Shown here: positions 42,716 to 51,993 of the stretch, one piece after another
Layout: each line of letters opens with the position of its first letter
Position numbering within the stretch: the first letter of the stretch is position 1
Origin: Pseudalkalibacillus hwajinpoensis
Lineage (GTDB): Bacteria > Bacillota > Bacilli > Bacillales > Guptibacillaceae
Assembly: GCF_039851965.1 (NCBI RefSeq)
Contig: NZ_CP156674.1
Coordinates: 3,410,001 to 3,474,000, forward strand
Reading direction: 5' to 3'
Length of the DNA: 64,000 bases
Made by a program: the position numbers and the translations under genes
The notes under the pieces: generated by a model
Database searches by the model: none
Seen by the model: the letters and a program-made list of their open reading frames with translations, nothing else
Told to the model about the DNA's origin: nothing

Positions 42716-42968
42716 CAACTTATATATGATAAAAACAATGATAGAGAGTAGTAAGTTGCCACTGCCTTTGCAGGGAGGAAATGCCGTGACTGGAAGCATT
42801 TCTATAGGGACGCCGCTGAATTCGCTCTGGAGTTGCCGCTTCCTATAAAAGCGGATCGGTTACAAACCGTTATTCTTTGCTTAAGGCTGATGGAATTCTT
42901 CTATTAGTGAATTAGGGTGGTACCGCGAAATCAAATCTTCGCCCCTTATGGGGAGCGAGGATTTTTTT
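42716..42968 (+). ncRNA. T-box riboswitch controlling pheS-pheT
   Basis: tRNA-Phe-sensing leader. The likely specifier is TTC (42821-42823), in CTGAA-TTC-GCTCTGG. The T-box AGGGTGGTACCGCG is at 42914-42927, and the terminator (stem around CGCCCC / GGGGAGCG, then T7) at 42931-42968. With the promoter this fills the 324 bases before pheS. Confidence 0.93.
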
Positions 42969-42998
42969 ATTGCACAAAAAAGTTTGGAGGTTGAAACG

Positions 42999-44033
42999 AT
43001 GCAGGAGCGATTGCAAACGTTGAAAGAAGAAGCACTAGTACAGATTCAGCAAGCTTCTTCCATAAAAGAAGTTCAGGACATTCGGGTTGCATACTTAGGG
43101 AAAAAAGGGCCAATTACTGAAATTTCTAAAGGAATGGGTAAATTATCGCCTGAAGAGCGTCCGAAGATGGGGCAGCTCGTAAATGAAATTCGTTCAGCAA
43201 TTTCAGAGCAAATTGATGAAAAAACGGCTGGTTTAGAAAAAGCTGCAGTAGAAGAAAGGCTAAAGAAAGAAACGATTGATATCTCTCTTCCAGGCCGTCC
43301 GGTTAAGAGGGGAAATCATCACCCACTAACAAGGGTCATAGAAGAAATCGAAGATCTTTTTCTTGGAATGGGCTTTTCAATTGCGGAAGGACCTGAAGTG
43401 GAAACGGATTACTACAATTTCGAAGCCTTGAACCTTCCGAAGGATCATCCAGCTCGTGATATGCAGGATTCCTTCTATATTACAGATGAAACGCTGCTTC
43501 GCACACATACGTCTCCGATGCAGGCAAGAACGATGGAAAAATTAAATGGCGAAGGCCCGGTTAAGATCATCGTGCCAGGTAAGGTATATCGCCGCGACAC
43601 AGATGATGCGACACACTCGCACCAGTTTATGCAAATTGAAGGCTTAATGGTCGGAGAAAATGTTCGTATGAGTGACTTGAAAGGCGTGCTGCAATCATTT
43701 GCAAAGAAAATGTTCGGTGAAGAACGTGAAATTCGTCTGCGCCCTAGCTTCTTCCCTTTTACTGAGCCATCTGTTGAAATGGATATTTCATGCTTTAACT
43801 GCGGTGGAAACGGCTGTTCTGTATGTAAAGGAACCGGCTGGATTGAAATCCTAGGTGGCGGAATGGTGCATCCGAACGTGCTTCGTATGTCCGGATTCGA
43901 TCCTGAAAAAGTAACAGGCTTTGCATTTGGTATGGGCCCTGAACGAATTGCTATGCTGAAATACGGCATTGACGACATTCGCCACTTCTATACAAATGAC
44001 AGCCGATTCATAAAACAATTTAATTCACTATAA
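42999..44033 (+). CDS. pheS: Phenylalanyl-tRNA synthetase alpha subunit
   Basis: Catalytic subunit of the alpha2beta2 enzyme. An N-terminal coiled-coil (about 1-90) contacts tRNA; the class II core has RDMQDSFY, motif 2 KVYRRDTDDATHSHQFMQIEG and motif 3 GFAFGMGPERIAMLKYG. The family's CFNCGGNGCSVCKGTGW zinc-like insertion is present. ATG 42999 follows GGAGGTTG; the frame is open from within the T-box but that part is leader. Length 344. pheT follows after 27 bases. Confidence 0.97.
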   Translation: MQERLQTLKEEALVQIQQASSIKEVQDIRVAYLGKKGPITEISKGMGKLSPEERPKMGQLVNEIRSAISEQIDEKTAGLEKAAVEERLKKETIDISLPGRPVKRGNHHPLTRVIEEIEDLFLGMGFSIAEGPEVETDYYNFEALNLPKDHPARDMQDSFYITDETLLRTHTSPMQARTMEKLNGEGPVKIIVPGKVYRRDTDDATHSHQFMQIEGLMVGENVRMSDLKGVLQSFAKKMFGEEREIRLRPSFFPFTEPSVEMDISCFNCGGNGCSVCKGTGWIEILGGGMVHPNVLRMSGFDPEKVTGFAFGMGPERIAMLKYGIDDIRHFYTNDSRFIKQFNSL

Positions 44034-44060
44034 ACGATTTGATTGTAAGGAGGAGAAAGT

Positions 44061-46472
44061 ATGCTTGTACCAATGAACTGGCTTCAACAGTATGTCGATC
44101 TAGATAGTTATTCGGCTGATGAGCTTGCTGACCTGATCACAAAGGGCGGTATTGAGGTAGAAACAGTTGAAAAGCTAAATAAAGGAATTAGTGGCGTGGT
44201 CGTTGGCTATGTACACGAATGTAACCAACACCCTGATGCAGATAAGCTTAATATTTGTAGCGTCGATATTGGTGAAGAAGAACCCGTCCAGATTATCTGT
44301 GGAGCCCCTAACATCGCACAGGGACAGTACGTGGCAGTTGCGAAGGTTGGAGCAGTCCTTCCTGGAAACTTCAAAATTAAGAAAGCGAAACTTCGTGGTG
44401 AAGCTTCCCATGGTATGATCTGCTCGTTACAGGAGCTTGGTATCGAAAGTAAGCTTGTGCAGAAAGAATTTGCAGATGGTATTTTCGTATTTAGTGATGC
44501 CGTAACCCCTGGGGAAGATGCACTTGATTATCTTAATCTTAATGATGAAGTTCTTGAACTCGGTTTAACTCCTAACCGTGCAGATGCGATGAACATGATC
44601 GGGGTCGCTTATGAAGTTGGAGCTGTGCTAAATCGTTCGATCGCACTTCCATCTCCTGAACTTGTCCGTTCAGAGGAAAATACAGATAGCTATGTGACGG
44701 TTCGTGTAGAAAATGAAGAAGATAATCCATATTACGGGGCAACTGTTATTAAAGACGTTACCATTCAATCATCTCCACAGTGGCTTGTGAATAGACTGGT
44801 GTCTGCAGGAATTCGCCCGATAAACAACGTTGTAGACATTACAAACTACGTCCTACTCGAATACGGCCAGCCATTACACGCTTTTGACTATGACCGTTTT
44901 GGATCGAAAGAGGTTGTTGTTCGCCGCGCTGAAGACGGTGAGAAGATCGTAACGCTAGATGATACAGAGCGTACACTTTCAAGTGAGCACCTTGTGATTA
45001 CGAATGGTTCTAAACCAGTTGCTGTTGCGGGTGTTATGGGTGGAGCAGATTCTGAAGTGCAACAGGATACTACGACAATTCTGCTTGAGGCTGCTTATTT
45101 TAATGGAAAGCTTGTACGTAAAGCATCGAAGGATCTCGGTCTGCGTAGTGATTCAAGTGCACGTTTCGAAAAAGGAATTGACCGAAATCGCGTGGTTAGC
45201 GCCAGTGAACGTGCGGCACAGCTTATACAGGAAATTGCTGGTGGTACAGTTTTAAAAGGAATTGCTGAGCAGGGAGATCGAACAGTAGAAGCAAAAGACG
45301 TAAGCATTGAAGTAACAAGAATTAATCAAGTGCTAGGTACAGAAATTTCTGAAACAGAAGTTGCTGCGATTTTTGAACGCTTGCACTTCTCTTATCAGAA
45401 TTTTGGTGGGACATTTACAGTTCAGGTTCCGCCTCGTCGTCCTGACATTATGATTTCAGAAGATCTGATTGAAGAAGTAGGCCGCCTATATGGCTATGAC
45501 AATGTCCCTGCTACACTACCGATTACAGAAAGTACGCCTGGACAGCTTTCCGACTATCAGTTGAAACGTCGCCGCGTTCGTCGCACGCTAGAAGGAGCAG
45601 GCCTATATCAAACAGTTACCTATTCACTTACTTCTCCATCTAAGCGTATGTTCTTTTCTGACGAGTCAGCTGAAGCGATTCGTCTTGCAATGCCTATGAG
45701 TGAAGATCGAAGTGAACTAAGAACGAGCCTGGTACCACATCTTCTTGAGGTGGCACAGTATAACCGAAACCGCCAGCTTGAGAACCTTGCTTTCTATGAA
45801 ACGGCTTCAGTTTTCTTGCCTAATGGCTCAGAACTTCCTGAAGAGCAGGAACATCTTGCTGGTGTCGTATCCGGCCTCTGGCAGGAGCATCTCTGGCAGA
45901 AGGAAAAGAAACCGGCTGATTTCTTCGTCGTAAAAGGTATTCTAGAAGAGCTTGCAGTAGAGTTTAGCGTCGAAGATCGTCTGACCTTCGCCCGTACCGA
46001 AGAGCCTAAGCTTCACCCTGGCAGAACCGCAGCCGTTTACCTTGATCAGGAGTTATTTGGTTATATCGGCCAACTGCACCCTGAAGTCGAAAAGGAACTT
46101 GATCTAAGTGAAACGTACGTCTTTGAAATTAATCTAGAGAAATTGTTGAAAGCAGATGTTGCTCATCTTCAATATAAAAAGCTCCCTCGGTTCCCTTCTG
46201 TGACGCGTGACGTTGCTCTCGTCGTAGAAGAGTCACTTGAAGCTGGAGAAGTGAAACGTGTTCTGAAAGATGCAGGTGGAGCGAAGCTTGTAGAAATTAA
46301 TTTGTTTGATGTTTATCAGGGTGAGCATCTTGAAGAAGGTAAGAAGTCACTTGCTTTCTCATTACGTTACTACAACCCTGAACAAACCCTAACAGAAGAA
46401 GAAGTAAAGAAAGCACATGATCTTGTGCTAACAGCTGCTGAAGAACAATTTGGTGCTGCGCTGCGTAAGTAA
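44061..46472 (+). CDS. pheT: Phenylalanyl-tRNA synthetase beta subunit
   Basis: Beta subunit with editing activity, 803 residues. An N-terminal tRNA-binding OB domain (about 40-155, GVVVGYVHECNQHPDADKL), the B3/B4 editing module, B5 domain, a degenerate class II core, and the C-terminal ferredoxin-fold anticodon-binding domain (from about 710, YKKLPRFPSVTRDVALVV) are all present. AAGGAGGAG precedes the ATG. It is in the pheST operon under the T-box. Confidence 0.97.
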   Translation: MLVPMNWLQQYVDLDSYSADELADLITKGGIEVETVEKLNKGISGVVVGYVHECNQHPDADKLNICSVDIGEEEPVQIICGAPNIAQGQYVAVAKVGAVLPGNFKIKKAKLRGEASHGMICSLQELGIESKLVQKEFADGIFVFSDAVTPGEDALDYLNLNDEVLELGLTPNRADAMNMIGVAYEVGAVLNRSIALPSPELVRSEENTDSYVTVRVENEEDNPYYGATVIKDVTIQSSPQWLVNRLVSAGIRPINNVVDITNYVLLEYGQPLHAFDYDRFGSKEVVVRRAEDGEKIVTLDDTERTLSSEHLVITNGSKPVAVAGVMGGADSEVQQDTTTILLEAAYFNGKLVRKASKDLGLRSDSSARFEKGIDRNRVVSASERAAQLIQEIAGGTVLKGIAEQGDRTVEAKDVSIEVTRINQVLGTEISETEVAAIFERLHFSYQNFGGTFTVQVPPRRPDIMISEDLIEEVGRLYGYDNVPATLPITESTPGQLSDYQLKRRRVRRTLEGAGLYQTVTYSLTSPSKRMFFSDESAEAIRLAMPMSEDRSELRTSLVPHLLEVAQYNRNRQLENLAFYETASVFLPNGSELPEEQEHLAGVVSGLWQEHLWQKEKKPADFFVVKGILEELAVEFSVEDRLTFARTEEPKLHPGRTAAVYLDQELFGYIGQLHPEVEKELDLSETYVFEINLEKLLKADVAHLQYKKLPRFPSVTRDVALVVEESLEAGEVKRVLKDAGGAKLVEINLFDVYQGEHLEEGKKSLAFSLRYYNPEQTLTEEEVKKAHDLVLTAAEEQFGAALRK

Positions 46473-46475
46473 TCA

Positions 46476-46512
46476 AAAACACTCCCTTTTATTAAGAAGG
46501 GAGTGTTTTTTA
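46476..46512. terminator. Terminator after pheT, shared with the convergent transporter gene
   Basis: AAAAACACTCCCTT and its complement, with a short A/T loop, give T6 on the plus strand and T5 on the minus strand. Confidence 0.87.
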
Positions 46513-46525
46513 GGTTATAATGGAA

Positions 46526-47716
46526 TTACATAAACATGCCAACGAAGATTGCAGTAATGAAGGAAGCAAGTGTACCGCCAACAATCGCTTTTAATCCTAA
46601 TTTTGATACTTGTGACCGCTTTGAAGGCTCCAGTGATCCCAGTCCGATAATAAGCTGACCTATGGACGAGAAGTTTGCAAAGTTACAAAGAGCAACAGAT
46701 AGGATAGCGACTGTTTTATCAGATAATTGAGCTTGAATAGCGGTAAGGTTTTGATAGGCAACAAATTCATTTATCGACATTTTTGTCCCAATAATGGAGG
46801 CAGCACGGAAGGCTTCATCGATTGGGATACCGACGAGTAACGCAAACGGATAGAAAATATAGCCGAGAATCGAACTTAGATCAGTGCCGACAACTCCAAG
46901 TAAGCCGTTCAAAACAGCTAGAATACTTATAAATGCGATTAGAAGTCCACCAATATTTAGGGCAAGTGTCACACCACTAACGGTACCATCAGCAATGGCT
47001 TCAAAAATATTAGCATGTTCTGATTTTTTCATGCGCACATTGTCATTTGTTTTTGATACTTCTGTTTCTGGTTCCATCACTTTTGAAATAACAAGAGAGA
47101 CGAAAGGAACACTGAAGACGGAGATGAGCAAATATTTCAGTTCAATTCCCATTAATGAATACCCAACTAGGATAGCTCCACTTGCAGAGGCTGTTCCACC
47201 TACCATAATCGCGAAAATTTCAGATCGTGTAAGAAGTTTTAAATATGGTTTAACGAGTAAAGGCGCTTCGGCTAATCCTAGAAATGAGTTCCCTACTGCG
47301 TTAAAGGTTTCAACTTTGGTTGTTCCCATCAGTTTACCGATTGTAACGCCAATCGCCTGTACGATAAGAGGGATCACACGCAAATAATAAAGAGCTGAAA
47401 CAAGAGCTGATATGAAAATAATTACCGCTAGTACGTTAATTGCGAACACAAACGTTAAATCCGTTTGTTCATAAAGTCCACCGAAAACAAATTGAATACC
47501 TTCGTTACTATAATTGATCACATTTTGTACAGCTTCAGACGCTTTTTCTAGTAACCGTTTTCCGGCATCTACTTTAAGAACGAATAGGACAAATAGTCCC
47601 TCGATTAAAAGTCCAATTCCAATCGTTCTCCATCTAACGACTGTTTTCTTATTGCTAAGTAGCCAGGCGATTGCTAGTACTCCTGCAATTGATAAAAGGC
47701 CGGTGATAATATTCAT
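46526..47716 (-). CDS. NupC/NupG-type concentrative nucleoside transporter
   Basis: Proton- or sodium-coupled nucleoside importer (CNT family), 396 residues, with about nine to ten hydrophobic segments. Signature elements are FNAVGNSFLGLAEAPLLVKPYL, EIFAIMVGGTASASGAILVGY and VALCNFANFSSIGQLIIGLGSL. The guanine-type riboswitch in its leader argues that it carries purine nucleosides, as the riboswitch-controlled NupG of B. subtilis does, rather than pyrimidine-preferring NupC. No other gene is in the transcript. AGGGGG lies 13 bases before the ATG, a rather long distance. Confidence 0.9.
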   Translation of the reverse strand: MNIITGLLSIAGVLAIAWLLSNKKTVVRWRTIGIGLLIEGLFVLFVLKVDAGKRLLEKASEAVQNVINYSNEGIQFVFGGLYEQTDLTFVFAINVLAVIIFISALVSALYYLRVIPLIVQAIGVTIGKLMGTTKVETFNAVGNSFLGLAEAPLLVKPYLKLLTRSEIFAIMVGGTASASGAILVGYSLMGIELKYLLISVFSVPFVSLVISKVMEPETEVSKTNDNVRMKKSEHANIFEAIADGTVSGVTLALNIGGLLIAFISILAVLNGLLGVVGTDLSSILGYIFYPFALLVGIPIDEAFRAASIIGTKMSINEFVAYQNLTAIQAQLSDKTVAILSVALCNFANFSSIGQLIIGLGSLEPSKRSQVSKLGLKAIVGGTLASFITAIFVGMFM

Positions 47717-47772
47717 GATGACTCAATCCCCCTGTTAAGTAGTTGTTACTCCACATGTATAAATGCTATCTA

Positions 47773-47805
47773 AAATATAAAAAACCCGAACTGGTAAGTT
47801 CGGGT
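47773..47805 (-). terminator. Riboswitch-controlled terminator upstream of the nucleoside transporter
   Basis: ACCCGAACT / AGTTCGGGT with a 4-base loop (9-bp stem) is followed, on the minus strand, by TTTTTTATATTTTAG. It lies between the purine aptamer and the gene and is the expected expression platform. Confidence 0.88.
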
Positions 47806-47880
47806 ATAATACAGGAAGAATTGAGACATAAAAATGATAAACAAAACATACGTGTTTATAGTTTACGATGCCTAACTTCC

Positions 47881-47948
47881 CTATAGTCCAGCAATTCATG
47901 GTTGCCGGGTAGAAACTCTTTGGACCCTATTTCCAAAATTATATAGAG
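47881..47948 (-). ncRNA. Purine (guanine-type) riboswitch aptamer
   Basis: Read on the minus strand: P1 CTATA / TATAG, J1/2 ATAAT, P2 TTTGGA / TCCAAA with a 7-base loop, the invariant GTTTCTACC junction, P3 CGGCAA / TTGCTGG with a 7-base loop, and GACTATAG. The ligand-pairing base in GAC-TATAG is C, indicating guanine or hypoxanthine rather than adenine. Binding should stabilise the terminator at 47773. Between this aptamer and rnhC (47950-48165) I see no gene, only small inverted repeats. Confidence 0.92.
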
Positions 47949-48165
47949 ATAAATGTGAAGTTGTATTCATCAATTTAGCAAAATAATTGGTAGGTAGCAA
48001 GACCTATTATGATAGTAGGAATCTTTCCAAAATTCACTCCTGAAATGTAAGCGTACGATAAAAAACGTGTTGAATCAGTAGGGGCTATATGCTTAAGTAC
48101 TTAGTGAAAATAGCACTGAAGCTCCTATATGCGAAGAGTCGGCGCCCGACAATTATACTTATAAA

Positions 48166-48224
48166 AAGCGATTGAATAAATAAAAGCTGGCCCTTTTGAG
48201 CCAGCTTTATTTATTCAATCGCTT
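48166..48224 (-). terminator. rnhC terminator with a very long stem
   Basis: AAGCGATTGAATAAATAAAA and following CTGGC pair with their complement over about 25 bp with a single-base bulge and an 8-base loop. The stem includes the rnhC stop codon, and the minus strand continues with TTTTTAT. Confidence 0.85.
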
Positions 48225-49170
48225 ATGAACGGTCCGACTGTTCAGCCAGTTTTTTTGCTTTCAAGCTGTTTGCGAAGTGGAGCTTGGCGAGCTTACCAAG
48301 TACCTGATCTCCATATTTTTGAATGAGTTTAGCGGCTGCAAGATCTACAGCTGCTCCTGCTCCTTTTGGTAGTTTTACGTTGTTTTCTCTTCCAAGACGA
48401 TCGATTTCCATTACAAATGAATACCTGGCAATAATTGAGGCTGCTGCCACTGCAAGATGGATTTCTTCGGCCTTAGTCGCAAAGTACACTTTATCCTTCA
48501 CAATCGTGGATTGTCCCTTTAAGTAATTGAAATAGATATCTGGTTTGGCAAATTGGTCAATCAAAATGGCATCATATGAAGCGATTTTTCGTTGAACGTT
48601 TTGTATGGCCTGGTTATGTAATAGAGCCTTCATTTTCCCTTGATTCATACCCTTTTTCTGCATCGCATTGTATTTCTCATTAGGTAGAATCAGTAGACTA
48701 TATGGAATGGTTTTAATGAGATTCCTTGCAATCTCAATAATCTCTGGATCCTTCATTCCTTTCGAGTCTCTTACACCGAGTTCTTTTAAGAGTGGAATGT
48801 GACTATGATCAACGTAAGCTGCGGCTACAGTAATCGGACCAAAGAAATCACCTGTCCCAACTTCATCACTTCCAATTGCTGATAGAGATGAGATGTGAGC
48901 TGGAGGTGCGTATTTATGATCGCTAACCTTTTTTTTAGCAGGAGCTTTTCTCGATGAAGAAACGCCACTTGACTGCCAGGGCATTGCTTCAGATTCTGCT
49001 GCTGAACCTTGAAACATAACTTTTCCCGATTTATATCCTGTAATAGTACAGGAAGAGGTCTTTGCTACAAAAACGCTTCCTGGCGGCTGTTTGTCGCTTA
49101 AGTCACTGTTGTATTTCTTTTTTATTTCATTCATAATGGATGGTGATACAGTTAGAACTACCTGTGGCAT
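48223..49170 (-). CDS. rnhC: Ribonuclease HIII
   Basis: Cuts RNA in RNA/DNA hybrids. The N-terminal TBP-like substrate-binding domain (about 1-85) is followed by the RNase H core with the catalytic Asp-Glu in IGSDEVGTGDFFGP, and further acidic residues in LKELGVRDSKGM and the C-terminal helix region. Length 315 is normal for the HIII type, which has this N-terminal domain absent from HII. It diverges from zapA, its usual neighbour in Bacillus. Confidence 0.95.
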   Translation of the reverse strand: MPQVVLTVSPSIMNEIKKKYNSDLSDKQPPGSVFVAKTSSCTITGYKSGKVMFQGSAAESEAMPWQSSGVSSSRKAPAKKKVSDHKYAPPAHISSLSAIGSDEVGTGDFFGPITVAAAYVDHSHIPLLKELGVRDSKGMKDPEIIEIARNLIKTIPYSLLILPNEKYNAMQKKGMNQGKMKALLHNQAIQNVQRKIASYDAILIDQFAKPDIYFNYLKGQSTIVKDKVYFATKAEEIHLAVAAASIIARYSFVMEIDRLGRENNVKLPKGAGAAVDLAAAKLIQKYGDQVLGKLAKLHFANSLKAKKLAEQSDRS

Positions 49171-49321
49171 AACAAAACTCCCTTTGTGAACGATACTTGC
49201 ATCCTATTATATCAGACTGGACAAGTGAAATAGAATGGGGCAGTGCCACTGTATTTCCAAAGGTATATTTTCATGCTATGATATAAGGTGGAATTCTTTC
49301 TCATGATAGGAGGCTTAATGG

Positions 49322-49582
49322 GTGGCAGACAGTCAAGGAAAAATACGTACAACTGTGGAAATACATGGAGAGCAGTATACAATTGTCGGCGATAAAAGTC
49401 ATCAACATATTCGCGAAGTCTCAAATTTAGTCGATGAGAAGATGAATGAAATTAAAGGGATGAGCCCTTATTTGGATACAAAGCGACTTGCGGTATTGAC
49501 CGCTGTAAATATAGTGAATGAATATGTCATGATCAAAAAAGAACTTAAAGAATTGAAGAAAAAACTGAGAGAAGAGGAATAA
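49322..49582 (+). CDS. zapA: Cell division protein ZapA
   Basis: Promotes FtsZ bundling at the division site. It has 86 residues: a short beta/alpha N-terminal domain (KIRTTVEIHGEQYTIVGD) and a long C-terminal helix that forms a coiled coil (NIVNEYVMIKKELKELKKKL). Start is GTG 49322 with AGGAGG eight bases upstream. cvpA follows after 6 bases. Confidence 0.93.
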   Translation: MADSQGKIRTTVEIHGEQYTIVGDKSHQHIREVSNLVDEKMNEIKGMSPYLDTKRLAVLTAVNIVNEYVMIKKELKELKKKLREEE

Positions 49583-49588
49583 CGTAAC

Positions 49589-50131
49589 ATGGTTGATCTT
49601 ATTCTTTTAATCATATTAGTTGGTGGCTTTCTTATCGGACTTCGTAGAGGTCTTATTTTACAAGTAGTTCATTTAACAGGATTCATTGTGTCAATTATTG
49701 TAGCTTATATGTACTTTCGTGATCTCGCTCCTCATTTAAAGCTCTGGATTCCATATCCTTCCTTTGGTAATGAGGCTGCTGCATCAGCAATGGTTTTTGA
49801 TGCCATCAATCTCGAAGCTACATATTATAGTGGAATTGCCTTTGCGCTTTTGTTCTTTGGCACAAAAATTATTATGCAAATTATTGGATCAATGCTTGAT
49901 TTTCTGGCCGATTTGCCCATTCTCAGAACTGTTAATGGTTGGCTCGGTGGCGTTCTTGGTTTTGTAGAAGTCTATATTGTGGTTTTCCTATTCTTGTTTC
50001 TTGCTGCGCTTCTTCCGAATGAAACAGTCCAATCCACTATATCCAATTCCATTCTTGCAGAGAGTATCGTGAAGCATACGCCAGTGCTGACTGAACAAAT
50101 TAAAGATCTCTGGAGCACGCACGTAGCATAA
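49589..50131 (+). CDS. CvpA family membrane protein (YshB)
   Basis: A 180-residue protein with four hydrophobic segments and a CvpA domain (ILLIILVGGFLIGLRRGLIL at the N-terminus). The E. coli relative is needed for colicin V production; a general role in envelope homeostasis is suspected but not defined. It is translationally close to zapA (6 bases) with a weak ribosome site AGAGGA. polX follows. Confidence 0.88.
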   Translation: MVDLILLIILVGGFLIGLRRGLILQVVHLTGFIVSIIVAYMYFRDLAPHLKLWIPYPSFGNEAAASAMVFDAINLEATYYSGIAFALLFFGTKIIMQIIGSMLDFLADLPILRTVNGWLGGVLGFVEVYIVVFLFLFLAALLPNETVQSTISNSILAESIVKHTPVLTEQIKDLWSTHVA

Positions 50132-50244
50132 CCCTTCTCTTAGAAGGGTTATTTGTTTGTTGTAATCAAGCGTAAATGATTGGATTTCGTTCCAAATATG
50201 GATACGATAGAATTAATGTATTCCTTAAGAAGGGTGAGAATTCA

Positions 50245-51960
50245 ATGAATAAAAAAAACGTCATTCATTTTCTTGAAGAAATAGCTGTTTATATGGAACT
50301 GAAAGGTGAGAATCCTTTTAAAATATCCGCCTTTCGAAAAGCAGCTCGTGCGCTCGAAACGGATGATAGAAACATGGATCAAATAGAGGACCCGGCTGAG
50401 CTTACTGGCATCGGAAAGGGTACAGCTGCTGTAATAAAGGAAATTCTTGAAAATGGGGAATCTGAAACACTTGAATCTCTTAAAAAAGAAGTCCCGGCAG
50501 GACTCGTGCCACTACTGAAATTGCCCGGTCTTGGCGGAAAGAAGCTTGCAAAGCTTTATAAGGAACTGAACGTCGTCGATATGGCTACCTTAAAGAAGTC
50601 GTGTGAAAAAGATCAAATTCAAGAACTGCCAGGATTCGGGAAGAAAAGCCAGGAAAAGATCCTTGCAGCTATTGAGGAAGCCGGTAAGAGACCTGATCGA
50701 CTTTCCATTGCTTATATGCTTCCACTCGCTGAAAAAATCGAAAGACAATTGAATCATATAGAAAGCATTGACCGCTATGCGAGAGCGGGCAGCTTACGTC
50801 GCATTCGTGAAACGATTAAAGATCTCGACTTTATTATTGCCACGAATGATGCGGCCAGCGTATCTGAGAAGCTTCTGGAGATAGAAGGAATTTCGAAGAT
50901 CGTTGTCAAGGGAGAAACAAAAATCACGCTTGAATTAAACGATGAATTCGGAGTTTCTGTAGATTTTCGAATCGTGAAGCCGAATGAATTCACATCAACT
51001 CTTCATCATTTTACTGGCTCTCAGGCTCATAATGTGAAAATGAGACAGATTGCGAAAAAAAAGGGCGAGAAAATTAGCGAATATGGCGTCGAGTCACTCG
51101 AAACAGGTGAGGTCCTTACTTTTGAAAGTGAAACGGAATTCTATAACCATTTCGGACTTTCTTATATTCCTCCTGAAATCCGTGAAGATGATGGTGAGAT
51201 TGAGGAAGCAGAGGGAAATGACATTCAGTTAGTGGATTTGAAGGATATTAAAGGTGATCTCCATATGCACTCAACCTGGAGTGACGGTGCATATACCATT
51301 GAGGAAATGGCTGAGCGCGCGAGAGAAAAAGGGTATTCTTATATAGCCATAACGGACCATTCCCAGTACTTAAAGGTAGCAAATGGGTTAACTGCTGAAA
51401 GACTGCGCGAACAGAGAAATGAAGTGGAGCGCTTAAATAAGAAATGGACTGATTTTAAAATTTTCGCAGGTGTTGAAATGGACATTCTTCCTGATGGGTC
51501 GCTTGATTATGATGATGAACTACTAACGGAAATGGATTTCGTTATCGCTTCAATTCATTCTTCCTTCTCACAGGATCAGAATACCATTATGGCACGTCTT
51601 GAGACGGCTCTCCGCAGCCATCATGTAGATTTAATCGCCCATCCCTCGGGAAGACTCCTTGGAAGAAGGAATGGGTATGCGCTTGATCATGAAAAACTTA
51701 TTCAGCTTGCAAAAGAAACGGGTACAGCCCTTGAGCTGAATGCGAATCCAAATCGTCTTGATCTAGCTGCCGAATGGCTTCGAAAAGCTCAAACTGAAAA
51801 TGTTAAAATAATGATTAATACGGATGCCCATCACATGGACATGCTTGAACATATGGAAATTGGTGTTTCAGCGGGCAGAAGAGGATGGCTCCGAGCGGAG
51901 AGTGTCTTAAACACCTATACGGTAAAAGATCTTGAAGCATTTTTTAACCGTCATCAATAA
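50245..51960 (+). CDS. polX: DNA polymerase/3'-5' exonuclease PolX
   Basis: Family X repair polymerase fused to a PHP exonuclease. An N-terminal helix-hairpin-helix 8-kDa-like domain (from NVIHFLEEIAVYMELKGENPF) and second HhH (ELPGFGKKSQEKIL) precede the nucleotidyltransferase palm (YARAGSLRRIRETIKDLDF, with catalytic acids). The C-terminal PHP domain starts at GDLHMHSTWSDG and includes IAITDHSQYL and a late NTDAHH metal site. Length 571. ATG 50245 follows AAGAAGGGTG; 23 open codons upstream are unsupported. mutS2 follows after 33 bases. Confidence 0.95.
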   Translation: MNKKNVIHFLEEIAVYMELKGENPFKISAFRKAARALETDDRNMDQIEDPAELTGIGKGTAAVIKEILENGESETLESLKKEVPAGLVPLLKLPGLGGKKLAKLYKELNVVDMATLKKSCEKDQIQELPGFGKKSQEKILAAIEEAGKRPDRLSIAYMLPLAEKIERQLNHIESIDRYARAGSLRRIRETIKDLDFIIATNDAASVSEKLLEIEGISKIVVKGETKITLELNDEFGVSVDFRIVKPNEFTSTLHHFTGSQAHNVKMRQIAKKKGEKISEYGVESLETGEVLTFESETEFYNHFGLSYIPPEIREDDGEIEEAEGNDIQLVDLKDIKGDLHMHSTWSDGAYTIEEMAERAREKGYSYIAITDHSQYLKVANGLTAERLREQRNEVERLNKKWTDFKIFAGVEMDILPDGSLDYDDELLTEMDFVIASIHSSFSQDQNTIMARLETALRSHHVDLIAHPSGRLLGRRNGYALDHEKLIQLAKETGTALELNANPNRLDLAAEWLRKAQTENVKIMINTDAHHMDMLEHMEIGVSAGRRGWLRAESVLNTYTVKDLEAFFNRHQ

Positions 51961-51993
51961 CTTGATAAATATTGCTTCTAGGAGGAACGCCCA

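Noticed and set aside
42948..42998. N-terminal extension of PheS
   Set aside because: It starts inside the T-box terminator stem; GGAGGTTG points to ATG 42999.
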